A stretch of 44,861 nt of DNA, from the NCBI GenBank assembly GCA_026707045.1, contig JAPOXO010000089.1:1-44861 (forward strand), in the 5' to 3' direction. Position numbers and translations under genes: made by a program. Positions 32,996 to 41,612 of the stretch are shown here, in pieces. Source of the DNA: Gammaproteobacteria bacterium (lineage in GTDB: Bacteria > Pseudomonadota > Gammaproteobacteria > Pseudomonadales > Azotimanducaceae). The first letter of the stretch is position 1, and the number at the start of each line of letters is the position of its first letter. The notes below the pieces were generated by a model that did no database searches, was not told the DNA's origin, and saw only the letters and a program-made list of their open reading frames with translations.

Positions 32996-35218
32996 ATGGC
33001 AGAAGCATTAGATTTGAAAGCAATCGGCACACGTCCGATTCGTCCGGATGGCGTTGACAAAGTTACGGGTCGCGCCAATTTTGGTGCGGACATGGCATTG
33101 CCTGGGATGATTCACGCAAAGGTGCTGAGAAGCCCCTACGCTCATGCGCGCATTAAGAGCATCGACCTATCCAAGGCTTTGGAATTGGACGGGGTTTTTG
33201 CAGCGATTTGTGGACGCGATCTTCCCCAAGAGGGCGCAAATGACCTAAGCATCAACATTCTCGCTCGCGAGAAGGCTTTGTATCACGGTCATGCGGTTGC
33301 CGCAGTAGCTGCAAGTTCGGCTGCCTTGGCTGACCGCGCACTCGATCTCATCGAAGTTGACTATGAAGAGCTGGATCCTGTCCTGACCATCGATGATGCA
33401 ATCGCGAACGGAGCTACGTTGGTCAACGAAAACATGTACACAAATGGTGATCGATCCCAGCCGCCCAGCAACGTCGCTGCACAGCAAAAGTTCGAAAGAG
33501 GCGACGTGGATAAAGGATTTTCAGAAGCCGATGTTGTAGTCGAGGAAGAGTATCGAGTTCCCACGGCACATCAAGGCTACATCGAACCCCATGCGTGTAT
33601 CGCGGACATCAACGAAGCAGGTCGTGCGACCGTTTGGTGCTGCACACAGGGACAGTTCGATGTACGAAGCATGACGGCTGGCGTGCTCAATAAGAAAGTA
33701 TCCGATATCAAAGTGATTCCATCGGAGATCGGAGGTGGATTTGGCGGAAAGACAACCATCTATCTGGAACCTGTCGCAGTGAAACTCTCCGAGATGTCCG
33801 GTCGACCAGTGAAGATGGTCATGAATCGCGAAGAGGTCTTCCGAGCTACCGGGCCAACTTCGGCAACTCTGTGCCGCATAAAGGTTGGTGCGAAGAGAGA
33901 CGGAACAATAACCGCTGCCACCGCGTGGTTGGCCTATGAGGCCGGTGCGTTTCCCGGTGCTCCAGTGGGACCGGGATGCATGTCTGTTTTAGCGCCTTAC
34001 AACCTTGAAAACTTGCGAATCGAAGGTCTGGATGTATTGGTCAACAAGCCCAAAGTGGCTGCGTAGCGGGCGCCCGGCGCACCTCAGTCGTTGCCCGCCA
34101 TGGAGTGCACCATCGCCGAGATTGCCCGAAAGATCGAAATGGACCCACTCGACCTTAGGCTTAAGAATGCCGCTGATGAAGGTACGGTGGCTCCGTATGG
34201 ACCGAAATTTCCCCCAATCGGATTGGTGGAATGTCTCAAGGAAGCGCGGAAACATCCAAACTATCTGAGTCAGAAAGGCGAAGGAGTGGGGCGAGGAGTC
34301 GCGGTCGGCTTCTGGTTCAACATTGGCATGCAATCAAGTGCGGAGGTCAGGATCGCCGAGAACGGTGCGGTCACCATCATGGAAGGAAGCCCCGACATTG
34401 GTGGATCTCGTGCGTCAATGTGTCTTATGGCTGCTGAGACGTTAGGAGTTTCCTACGACACCATCAACGCCCATGTTGGTGATACTGAAGCGACCGGATT
34501 CTGCAATGTGACTGGCGGCAGTAGGACTACGTTTGCCACTGGATTGGCAGTAGTACAAGCATGTGAAGACATCATCGCGCAATGTAAGGAACGAGCTGCG
34601 TTGACGTGGGATCTTGATGTGGATCAAGTCGATTGGGAAGAAGGAAAGGCCGTACCAAAACCTGGAGTCAATGCAGATGTTCAACCGCTTTCGCTTGCAG
34701 ACATAGCAAGGTCGGCTGGTCGAACAGGAGGTCCGCTACTCGGACGAGCCAGCTTGAACGCACAAGGACCAGGAGCATCGTTTTCCGTTAACTGGACGGA
34801 TGTAACCGTAGACCGCGATACTGGAAAGGTGGATGTCTTGGCTTTCACCGCAGTTCAGGATGCAGGAAGAGCAATTCATCCAGCATACGTGGAAGGACAA
34901 ATGCAGGGCGGTGCAGTGCAAGGTTTGGGATGGGCCCTCAATGAGGAGTACATTTATGATCAGAAAGGCGTGATGGAAAATGCAGGATTTCTCGACTATC
35001 GAGTTCCGGTAGCATCCGACATGCCAATGATCGAATGTCAGATTGTTGAGGTTCCGAATCCATCGCATCCCTATGGTGTAAGAGGTGTTGGAGAAACTCC
35101 CATCGTCGCACCGTTGGCCGCAACATCCAATGCGGTTCGGGACGTGCTGGGCTATCGCATCAACGATTTGCCGCTGTCACCTCCAAGGGTCTTGGCATCG
35201 CTGGACGAGAGCAACTAG
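32996..35218 (+). CDS. Molybdenum hydroxylase large subunit, interrupted by in-frame TAG
   Basis: This is the molybdopterin-cytosine/ molybdopterin-binding catalytic subunit of the xanthine oxidase family. One frame of 741 codons runs from ATG 32996 (AGGAG upstream) to 35218, with a TAG at 34064-34066 as codon 357. Before it are RPDGVDKVTGRA, the Mo-binding GGGFGGK (246-252) and NREEVF. After it are RAPGAPQS, GGSRTTFATG, VEGQMQGGAVQGLGWAL and the catalytic Glu in GVGETP. The TAG replaces the Tyr of the active-site A-Y-R loop (AYRCSFR in CO dehydrogenase); Ala at the Cys position argues against CO oxidation. It may be a nonsense mutation, a base-call error (TAC to TAG) or a readthrough codon. 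Both halves are well conserved around it. Confidence 0.85.
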
Positions 35219-35331
35219 CAGAACGCGTCGTTGGCTGTGCAGAGACGGTTGATTCGAAACACACACGAGCATCGCCCGATAGTGGAGGTTTGTTCTTAAC
35301 AAGCAAAGATTGCATTTGTTTATGAAGGTAG

Positions 35332-35580
35332 TTGGGTTTGGCTAAGGTAGTCTTTCCAGACCATTTGCTCACGCACACCAACGGCGAGCGTGAACTGAAC
35401 GTCGAATGCAATTCATTTCGAAGCTTGGTTCGTGCATTGGATGCAAAATTCCCAGGAATCGAAGAGGTGCTCAGTAAAACGGCCGTTGCAATTGACGGAC
35501 AGATTTATCAAGATGCTTGGCTTGAGAGAATTGGTCCTGATAGTGAAGTCTTCTTTATGCAGCGCATCGAAGGGGGCTAG
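35332..35580 (+). CDS. MoaD/ThiS-like ubiquitin-fold protein ending in Gly-Gly
   Basis: An 82-residue protein (80 from the second TTG at 35338). The predicted beta-grasp pattern includes the strand KVVFPDHLL, a helix SLVRALDAKFPGIEEVL, AVAIDGQ and VFFMQRIEGG at the C-terminus. A terminal Gly-Gly is the activation site of sulphur carriers such as MoaD and ThiS. Position directly after a molybdenum hydroxylase suggests a role in cofactor or active-site sulphur supply, but this is inference; no activating (MoaB/ThiF-type) enzyme lies nearby. The start is TTG with AAGG upstream. A 113-base spacer before it shows no gene. Confidence 0.75.
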   Translation: MGLAKVVFPDHLLTHTNGERELNVECNSFRSLVRALDAKFPGIEEVLSKTAVAIDGQIYQDAWLERIGPDSEVFFMQRIEGG

Positions 35581-35599
35581 CCGAAACTAGCCTAGGCTT

Positions 35600-36493
35600 A
35601 TGCCAAAACTTGTCAACTTGGGTTCGTTGTGCGTCGACAACGTCTACCACGTGCAGAGCATTGCGCGAGCGGGAGAGACAGTCACAAGCCTAGGTCACGA
35701 AGTACATCCCGGCGGTAAAGGACTGAACCAATCCCTGGCGGCTGCTCGTGCTGGCGCAGAAGTCGTACATGTCGGATGCGTAGGGTCAGACGGTGGATCG
35801 CTTGTCGATGTCTTGAGCGGATCCGGCGTAGATGTTTCTTACATAAGAACTCTGGAGAGTCCATCGGGTTCCGCTGTGATTCAAGTGGATGCTCACGGTC
35901 AGAATGCAATATTCATTACCGGAGGAGCAAATCGGCTTGTCAGTCGCGATCAAGTAGATACCGCAATCGAATTGCTTGATTCCGATGACTGGCTGTTGCT
36001 GCAAAACGAAATCAACGATCTGGACTATGTGCTTGATGCGGCGGAGGCACATGGAGCCAACACTGCATTCAATGTAGCTCCTGTTGATGGTCGGGAATCT
36101 GAGTACTCTTATTCGGCCGTGTCAATGTTGATCCTCAACGAAATCGAGGCAGGTGCACTGGCTCAAACCGACGACCATCTTCAGGCTTTCACGACTCTTC
36201 GGTCATCGTACCCCGCAACTCAGATCATACTCACGCTTGGTCGCGAAGGCCTGCGGTATGCACTGGGCAACAAGACTCTGGAGTTGCCAGCGTTTGATGT
36301 TGAAGTAATTGACGAAACCGCAGCGGGCGATGCGTTTATTGGGTTCTACATGGCAGCGGTACTGCGCGCCGAGTCGACCTATGTCTCGTTGCGCGAGGCT
36401 TCAGCTGCCGGAGCACTTGCTGTCACCAAGACAGGTGCAGCGACATCTATTCCATATAGAACGGCTGTGGAGAGCTTTATCGCTAACTATTGA
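35600..36493 (+). CDS. Ribokinase-family (PfkB) sugar kinase
   Basis: A 297-residue kinase. The family marks are NLGSLCVDNVYHV at the N-terminus, HPGGKGLNQSLAAARAGA (substrate Gly-Gly hinge), VGCVGSDGG, the ATP-side LNEIEA and the anion-hole motif DETAAGDAFIGF with catalytic Asp. It most resembles ribokinase, which makes ribose-5-phosphate. Beside a molybdenum hydroxylase, a nucleoside-salvage role (ribose released from nucleosides) is possible but unproven. It begins 19 bases after the MoaD-like gene, so it is probably in the same operon. Confidence 0.85.
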   Translation: MPKLVNLGSLCVDNVYHVQSIARAGETVTSLGHEVHPGGKGLNQSLAAARAGAEVVHVGCVGSDGGSLVDVLSGSGVDVSYIRTLESPSGSAVIQVDAHGQNAIFITGGANRLVSRDQVDTAIELLDSDDWLLLQNEINDLDYVLDAAEAHGANTAFNVAPVDGRESEYSYSAVSMLILNEIEAGALAQTDDHLQAFTTLRSSYPATQIILTLGREGLRYALGNKTLELPAFDVEVIDETAAGDAFIGFYMAAVLRAESTYVSLREASAAGALAVTKTGAATSIPYRTAVESFIANY

Positions 36494-36525
36494 AGGAACC
36501 ACGCGTGCCACTTTGGAAAGGGTAT

Positions 36526-37305
36526 ATGATCAAGGTAATTGTCAATTGCGCATGCGTCTTCGCTGCGCTGGCTCTGGGATTTCATGCGATGGCGGATGAT
36601 GATGAACTGCGGTTCACAAAGTAAGAGAACTTTAACTGCGACGCTAAAGGCGAGAAGTTCGAGATGCACGCGGATTTGAAGAAGCACATTCCTCCCGCGT
36701 TCACTTACAAGGACTCGGAGGACGACGATGACGTATGTCATTACCTCAACTAGTTCATGGAGGAGGGGTAGTCGTAGGACAGAGGCCGCCCACGAGGACG
36801 CTCACCAAGACGATGTTCCACACTGAGCGCTCTTTGTTCACGACCGAATGGGACGTCTTTGAAATCATGGACCTCACAGTGGAGGATCACCACCATCCAC
36901 AGGTGCCCATCATCGAAAGGCCTGAAGAAATGGTTGAAATCGATCGACATTTCAGAACTAGACGATGACATCCCAAACGACAAAGAGCTCAAACAAGTTC
37001 TTGACTGGACGATCAGGGCACGTATATCTGGTGTTTCAGTGAACCCCCTCATGATGGGATATGGAACGCACGACCTTGTCGATGGAAAAAGCTACTTCCA
37101 GATAGACACACCTCTAAGTATGAAAGATGCGCACCACTTTGAATTCAAGCCTGAATCCATTCTTTTTCAGATCCACCTGCGTGAGCACATCCATGCAGGG
37201 GTATCTCAATTCGGCCCACGACACACCCACACCGACGAGGAGAGGAAAGTTCGAGATTGGACCAATAAACTAATGAATTTAGCATGGGGATCATACCCCG
37301 GCTAA
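36526..37305 (+). pseudogene. Decayed exported-protein gene (nonsense codon plus two frame changes)
   Basis: ATG 36526, with GGAAAGGG just upstream, opens a clear signal peptide (MIKVIVNCACVFAALALGFHAMA). A TAA interrupts at 36622-36624. The same frame then continues with protein-like sequence (ENFNCDAKGEKFEMHADLKK...) to 36753. From about 36735 the coding character moves to a second frame (FTTEWDVFEIMDLTVED, to about 36940). It then returns to the first frame (DISELDDDIPNDKELKQ ... LAWGSYPG) and stops at 37305. The frame shifts cancel out, as expected of two small opposing indels. About 260 codons are covered. I recognise no family; the C-terminal part is His-rich. It is either a pseudogene or a poorly sequenced stretch. 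Confidence 0.5.
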
Positions 37306-37325
37306 ATCATATCGGAGGCAAAAGC

Positions 37326-37370
37326 ATGTTGTTCGACATCAGCCAAGACAACGTGGAATGCAACAAGTGA
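37326..37370 (+). other. Upstream ORF (14 aa) overlapping the orphan gene start
   Basis: ATG 37326 follows TCGGAGG at a 7-base spacing, the best ribosome-binding site in this region. The frame MLFDISQDNVECNK stops at TGA 37368-37370, 13 bases inside the 421-residue gene, whose own ATG (37358) has no clear SD. Translation of this short frame could deliver ribosomes to the larger one. Confidence 0.35.
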
Positions 37371-38623
37371 AGGCGGGAAGGGCGGCATCCTTGGTCTGCG
37401 TCTCGCTCGCCGCAGGAGGGCTGATTGTCCTCTTCCTGTCCGGGAGCGTTGAAGATTCCGTCGTTGACAACCTGTCGACGACGACGCCGGACAGTCCTCT
37501 CGAAGCACCTGCGCCTTCGACCCAAGAAACCCCCTTGAAAGTGGAGGTGGAAGCGAACGAGGCCCCTTCGTCGCCTTTGTTCCTTGGAGACGAATGCCCG
37601 GAGACACTGGACGCAGGCGTCCTCACCAATGAGAAGTGCCTGGACGCGACGGAGAGGCACTTTATGGACAGCCCCGCGTACGTGATATGGGATGTGGGTT
37701 TGATGCCTAGAGAAGGCAGGTTCACGTACCGAGACATGTTCGCAAGCAGCGAACAGGACCTTCAGCTTGTGATTGACGCCCTCTCTCGTCCGGAATGCCG
37801 ATTGTTGGAGGGCCCCGTTCGGCGGGATCTCCGGGAGTCCTGCTACGCTGATGCCTTCTCCCGGCATGTGGCTTTGATGGAAATGTGCTTCTCATCAGAG
37901 CACATAGATGACTACTTTGAGCCGTACACGGGACTTGATTCTTCCTTCTACACAAACAATCTAGCAACTTTGGAACATTACAGAGAAGTCGAACCCATGG
38001 CTTTCCCTCGACACAAACGTCAGAACAAGAAGGAATGGTACTACGTGTGGCGCAACCATTTTCGTGAGGACATATTGCGATCCGCTTGGCTCCAATCCAG
38101 GGGGAAGTGCCCAACATCCAACTTGAGGGAGAAAGGACTTGACATCGAGATCGCTGCATTCTTAGATGGAGATCTCCTTCCGTGGGGGCAGATATGGCGA
38201 TTGGGCGACATAGCAGCCCGCCTAGGAGACGAAAGATCATTGGTTGTACCGTATTATGATCTGCCGTCAGGAAGACACCTTTCCGCGGAGCCACTTGCGA
38301 TTAGAAGACAATCGAGGGAAGTACATTTTTCGTGGATGCCACTACTACATAAAGCAATTCGGCTGAGTCGATACGATCGCAGTAGAAGCGAAGCGGTTGC
38401 GAGAGCCGCAAAGGGAATAGTTGCATTGAGGAAGTCCGGGTACGAAGCCGACGTCGAGGACCTCGTCGAACGGATCTGCAAGGAAAAGCGAGAAATCAAG
38501 GATTGCGCTACATCGATCAATGGTGCAGAGGAGCTATTGGACCCCACGGACATGGAGTCGCTGCGTGCCTTGGACGAGATCGAGGATGCAGCCCTGAAGC
38601 TGGGTTTGTACCAGCGATTCTAG
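37358..38623 (+). CDS. Unrecognised membrane-anchored, cysteine-rich protein
   Basis: A 421-residue protein that I cannot assign. Residues about 9-29 (AASLVCVSLAAGGLIVLFLSG) form one N-terminal membrane segment. Residues 30-75 are a Pro/Thr/Glu-rich spacer. The rest is a mixed alpha-helical, charged domain with eight cysteines (e.g. GDECPE, NEKCLD, RPECRL, RESCYA, EMCFSS, RGKCPT, ERICKE, KDCATS), consistent with disulphides in the periplasm. The C-terminal part (from about 330) is repetitive helix-turn-helix-like sequence rich in Arg, Glu and Ala. Base composition is visibly more GC-rich than in neighbouring genes, suggesting transfer. ATG 37358 is a weak start; GTG 37367 is an alternative. 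It follows a decayed exported-protein gene. Confidence 0.65.
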   Translation: MQQVKAGRAASLVCVSLAAGGLIVLFLSGSVEDSVVDNLSTTTPDSPLEAPAPSTQETPLKVEVEANEAPSSPLFLGDECPETLDAGVLTNEKCLDATERHFMDSPAYVIWDVGLMPREGRFTYRDMFASSEQDLQLVIDALSRPECRLLEGPVRRDLRESCYADAFSRHVALMEMCFSSEHIDDYFEPYTGLDSSFYTNNLATLEHYREVEPMAFPRHKRQNKKEWYYVWRNHFREDILRSAWLQSRGKCPTSNLREKGLDIEIAAFLDGDLLPWGQIWRLGDIAARLGDERSLVVPYYDLPSGRHLSAEPLAIRRQSREVHFSWMPLLHKAIRLSRYDRSRSEAVARAAKGIVALRKSGYEADVEDLVERICKEKREIKDCATSINGAEELLDPTDMESLRALDEIEDAALKLGLYQRF

Positions 38624-38822
38624 TCGTTCGTGGGATGATTAATGTTCCCCAGCCTGTCCATGTGCACTCACATCCAACGGACATTCGAAGTGAACATTGT
38701 CCAAGTCTTTGTGTCGATTCGCATCTCAGAGCGAAATCTTGTGGCCGGACGCACATGATGCTCTGGTCTCACACTAGGGCATCTACGGCGACCTTCAACA
38801 GGATTCTTACCCTTGAAGTTCA

Positions 38823-38860
38823 AATTGATCGTTGCTTGATGAAAGCAACGCCAATCAATT
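38823..38860 (-). terminator. Strong hairpin after the HAD hydrolase gene
   Basis: AATTGAT-CGTTGCTT (38823-38837) pairs with AAGCAACG-ATCAATT (38843-38860, with CCA bulged) to give 15 base pairs and a 5-base loop. On the minus strand it starts at the HAD stop codon and is followed by a short AATTTGAA tract. It probably ends transcription in this convergent spacer (38624-38859), which shows no gene. Confidence 0.5.
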
Positions 38861-39510
38861 CAGGGAAATGATAGTCCCGTTGCGATCTCAAGCTCTTGAA
38901 TTGCTTCATCAGGATCCACTACCTTGATGGTGATCATGCCCATTGCTCGGGCAGTCTTTAGGTTGATGCCTAGGTCGTCCAGAAACACGCACTCCCCGGG
39001 CTGGCAACCCAACCGATCACAAGCAATTTTGTAAATCTGTGGTTCTGGTTTTCGTACGCCTTCCACGCTGGACTCAACAATTGTGTCAAACATACCCATG
39101 ATTTCGGCGGTCTGAGAGTTTCGAACCATCTCTGGAGTAGCTTGGACTTGCGCTGCCGGTTTCATGTTGTTTGTGATGCAACCGACGCGATAGTGCCTCT
39201 TGCATTCCGCAAGGGTGGAGACCATACGAGGCCTTACTTCACCGGCTAGTAGAGAGAGCACATCCTCGCCTTTCACCGAGTGACCTAGTTTCTCGCTTTC
39301 CAATCTGAAAAGTTCGTCGAACTCCGTGCGCGTGATTTTGTTTGACTCAAGCTGTGCCCATGCGTTTGCTTCAATGTTTCGGGAATTGACCGATCGTATG
39401 AAGTTTTCCGGCAATCCTCGTACCCTCTCGAATTTGGCGAAGGCTTCAAACGGACTGCTGGTGAAGACACCTCCGAAGTCCCAGAGAATGGCTTTGAGAG
39501 ACTCATTCAT
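38860..39510 (-). CDS. HAD-superfamily hydrolase (epoxide-hydrolase N-domain-like)
   Basis: A 216-residue haloacid-dehalogenase-type phosphatase. WDFGGVFTSSPF is motif I (DxGGV form, nucleophile Asp), CITNNM is motif II, VRKPEPQIYKIACDRLG is motif III with its Lys, and FLDDLGINLKTARAMGM is motif IV. The DFGGV form and the SSPF continuation match the subgroup related to the N-terminal domain of soluble epoxide hydrolase and ACAD10. The frame is open to 39588, but ATG 39510 with GGAAA upstream fits the family. The substrate is unknown. Confidence 0.85.
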   Translation of the reverse strand: MNESLKAILWDFGGVFTSSPFEAFAKFERVRGLPENFIRSVNSRNIEANAWAQLESNKITRTEFDELFRLESEKLGHSVKGEDVLSLLAGEVRPRMVSTLAECKRHYRVGCITNNMKPAAQVQATPEMVRNSQTAEIMGMFDTIVESSVEGVRKPEPQIYKIACDRLGCQPGECVFLDDLGINLKTARAMGMITIKVVDPDEAIQELEIATGLSFP

Positions 39511-39686
39511 ATGTCGGTTTCCATGTAGATTATTGGCCCGCGAATCGGTAGATAGGCTGGAGACGTGAGCAATGTCACGCAAGGTCAAGCAATAGCTGGG
39601 AATTGTAGAGAATTGGGATCACCGCAATGAAGTCTTGATCTTGGTTCATTCAGCTACTTCAGTAGTCGGGACTGTTCCTGTGCAGA

Positions 39687-41534
39687 CTATGCATAACGTT
39701 CCGCTTGAGTATTGAACATCAGTCGATACTTGCCGTCGATATCCAAGAGCTCTTCGTGGCTTCCTTGTTCGATGATTCTTCCGTCTTCTACGACAACGAT
39801 CGTATCTGCCATACGTACCGTGGAGAATCGATGAGAGATAAAAACTACGGTTTTGTTTTCGGAGAGCCGGGCAAATCGGTCGTACAACGCCGCTTCTCCG
39901 AATGCATCCAAAGCAGCTGTCGGCTCATCCAGAAAGAGGATTTGCGATTCGCTCATAAATGCGCGCGCAATCGCCAAGTTTTGCCATTCCCCACCCGATA
40001 GATCGACTCCTTCGTCGAATGTCTTGCCTAAGATCGTGTCGTACTCTTTTGGAAGCTTGGAGACAAACTCATGAGAACCCGCTTTCTTCGATGCATCTTC
40101 GATTACATCGCGATGGTTGAGTTGTTCAACGTTTCCGACACCTATATTGTCTGATGCGGATATCTGGTATCGGACGAAATCTTGAAAAACTGCGCTTATG
40201 TTTCTGCGAATGTCCTGTAGCTCATAGTCGCGAAAATCAGTCCCGTCGAGTTCGATACTCCCTGAAATGGGGTCGTAGAACCTTACCAGTAGTTTGATCA
40301 ACGTGGTTTTTCCAGCTCCATTCTCACCCACGATGGCGAGTTTTGTGCCCGCAGGGATCGAAAATGAAACCCCTTTCAGAATATCGGTATCCGTTCCTGG
40401 ATACTTGAATGTCACGTTCCGCAGCCTTATACCTCTTCGAATGGGTGACGGAACCTTGATGAGTTTCCTTGCACGTGGCGGTTGCAGTGATCCTTCAATT
40501 GACTTGGGATCCAGATCTAACAATTCGAAGAAACGAGTGACAAAAAGTGTGCTTTCAAAGAGGTAGCCTCCGCTCGAAATCAATCCTTGTAACGTGCTCA
40601 CCGCGGATTGAGCAGCACCGACTATCATCGTAAGATCTCCGACTGTCAGTCCTCCTTTAGCAGTTCTATACACGGCATAGGCCCAGACCAAAGCAATGCC
40701 AATCGTGGGTAAGTTATTGATAGTTAAGTCTAATTTTAAAAACCGAATGTTTAACCTAATTATCGTGCGTACGACGATATCTCGGTATTTGCGAAATCTC
40801 TCAATAATGAACTGCTTTAGACCAAAGATACGGATTTCCTTGATTTTTTCCCTTTGGGTGGGCAAGTCTCCGTAGTAGTCGCTTGATCGATAGTTGCGAA
40901 TCATCTCGGTTTCCATGTCGAACCTCTTACGAGCTGTAAAGCCCTCGTAGTAGATTCGCGGCAGAGTAGTAACTATCAGCAAGACAATGGCCAACGGATG
41001 TAGGATCGAGAGCAGTCCGAAAATGGCGGCTAACGACAGGAACTGTTGCAGAAATCTAGGAACACCTTCTACAACGTTTTGAATCCGCCAAACGTTGCGC
41101 CGAGCTTGGGCTAACCGATCGTAGAACTGAGGAGCTTCAAAGAACGCAACATCTAAGCTTGCCGCCTTGTCCAATAGGCTCGCGTGTGCGGATGAATAGA
41201 CTCTTTCGGTCAGGATGTGCGACCAAATGTTGTTTAGTTGTGAGAGCAATGAGTTTCCCAGTCGAACAGCCGTGACTATTAAGATGGGCAAGAGAACGTA
41301 GAACCAATCGACCTCACTTCCCAGGCTTTCCACTACGCGATCCACAATGACTTTCATAAACCAAAAAGTGACTGCAGGTGTGATGGCTTCGACAACACGA
41401 AGTACACCGGTTGCTGCCAGCAATAGGGGCGCCGACTGCCACATGAAACGGATGACCCGAGGAATCAGAGCAAAGACCTCCATCACCGACTTGGTCTTCA
41501 GAGTGTCAAAGATGTTGAAGGAGGTTGATGCCAT
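39687..41534 (-). CDS. ABC exporter, fused permease-ATPase (copy 2)
   Basis: A 615-residue half-transporter. The membrane domain covers about residues 28-320 with six helices. The nucleotide-binding domain has Walker A GENGAGKTT (403-411), the Q-loop Gln451, signature LSGGEWQNLAIARAF (from 512), Walker B LFLDEPTAALD (Asp536, Glu537) and H-loop His568. The LSGGEW form is common in exporters of peptides and small molecules. All ATPase residues are present, so it could work as a homodimer or with the closely related upstream copy. It begins 78 bases after that gene. Cargo is unknown. Confidence 0.9.
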   Translation of the reverse strand: MASTSFNIFDTLKTKSVMEVFALIPRVIRFMWQSAPLLLAATGVLRVVEAITPAVTFWFMKVIVDRVVESLGSEVDWFYVLLPILIVTAVRLGNSLLSQLNNIWSHILTERVYSSAHASLLDKAASLDVAFFEAPQFYDRLAQARRNVWRIQNVVEGVPRFLQQFLSLAAIFGLLSILHPLAIVLLIVTTLPRIYYEGFTARKRFDMETEMIRNYRSSDYYGDLPTQREKIKEIRIFGLKQFIIERFRKYRDIVVRTIIRLNIRFLKLDLTINNLPTIGIALVWAYAVYRTAKGGLTVGDLTMIVGAAQSAVSTLQGLISSGGYLFESTLFVTRFFELLDLDPKSIEGSLQPPRARKLIKVPSPIRRGIRLRNVTFKYPGTDTDILKGVSFSIPAGTKLAIVGENGAGKTTLIKLLVRFYDPISGSIELDGTDFRDYELQDIRRNISAVFQDFVRYQISASDNIGVGNVEQLNHRDVIEDASKKAGSHEFVSKLPKEYDTILGKTFDEGVDLSGGEWQNLAIARAFMSESQILFLDEPTAALDAFGEAALYDRFARLSENKTVVFISHRFSTVRMADTIVVVEDGRIIEQGSHEELLDIDGKYRLMFNTQAERYA

Positions 41535-41612
41535 TTGTGGACTACGAACTTCTCTCTAGCAGCTTTAAGTTGTGGCTGACTCGAAGAAAGTGTCTAACAC
41601 GTACAAGAATGA

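Noticed and set aside
31585-35218. Aerobic CO dehydrogenase
   Set aside because: The order matches coxMSL, but the active-site loop has Ala, not Cys, after the Arg, so CO oxidation is not supported.
37307-38294. Long antisense frames (up to 190 codons) opposite the 421-residue gene
   Set aside because: They are expected in GC-rich DNA. The plus-strand frame is longer and has a membrane anchor and a balanced composition.
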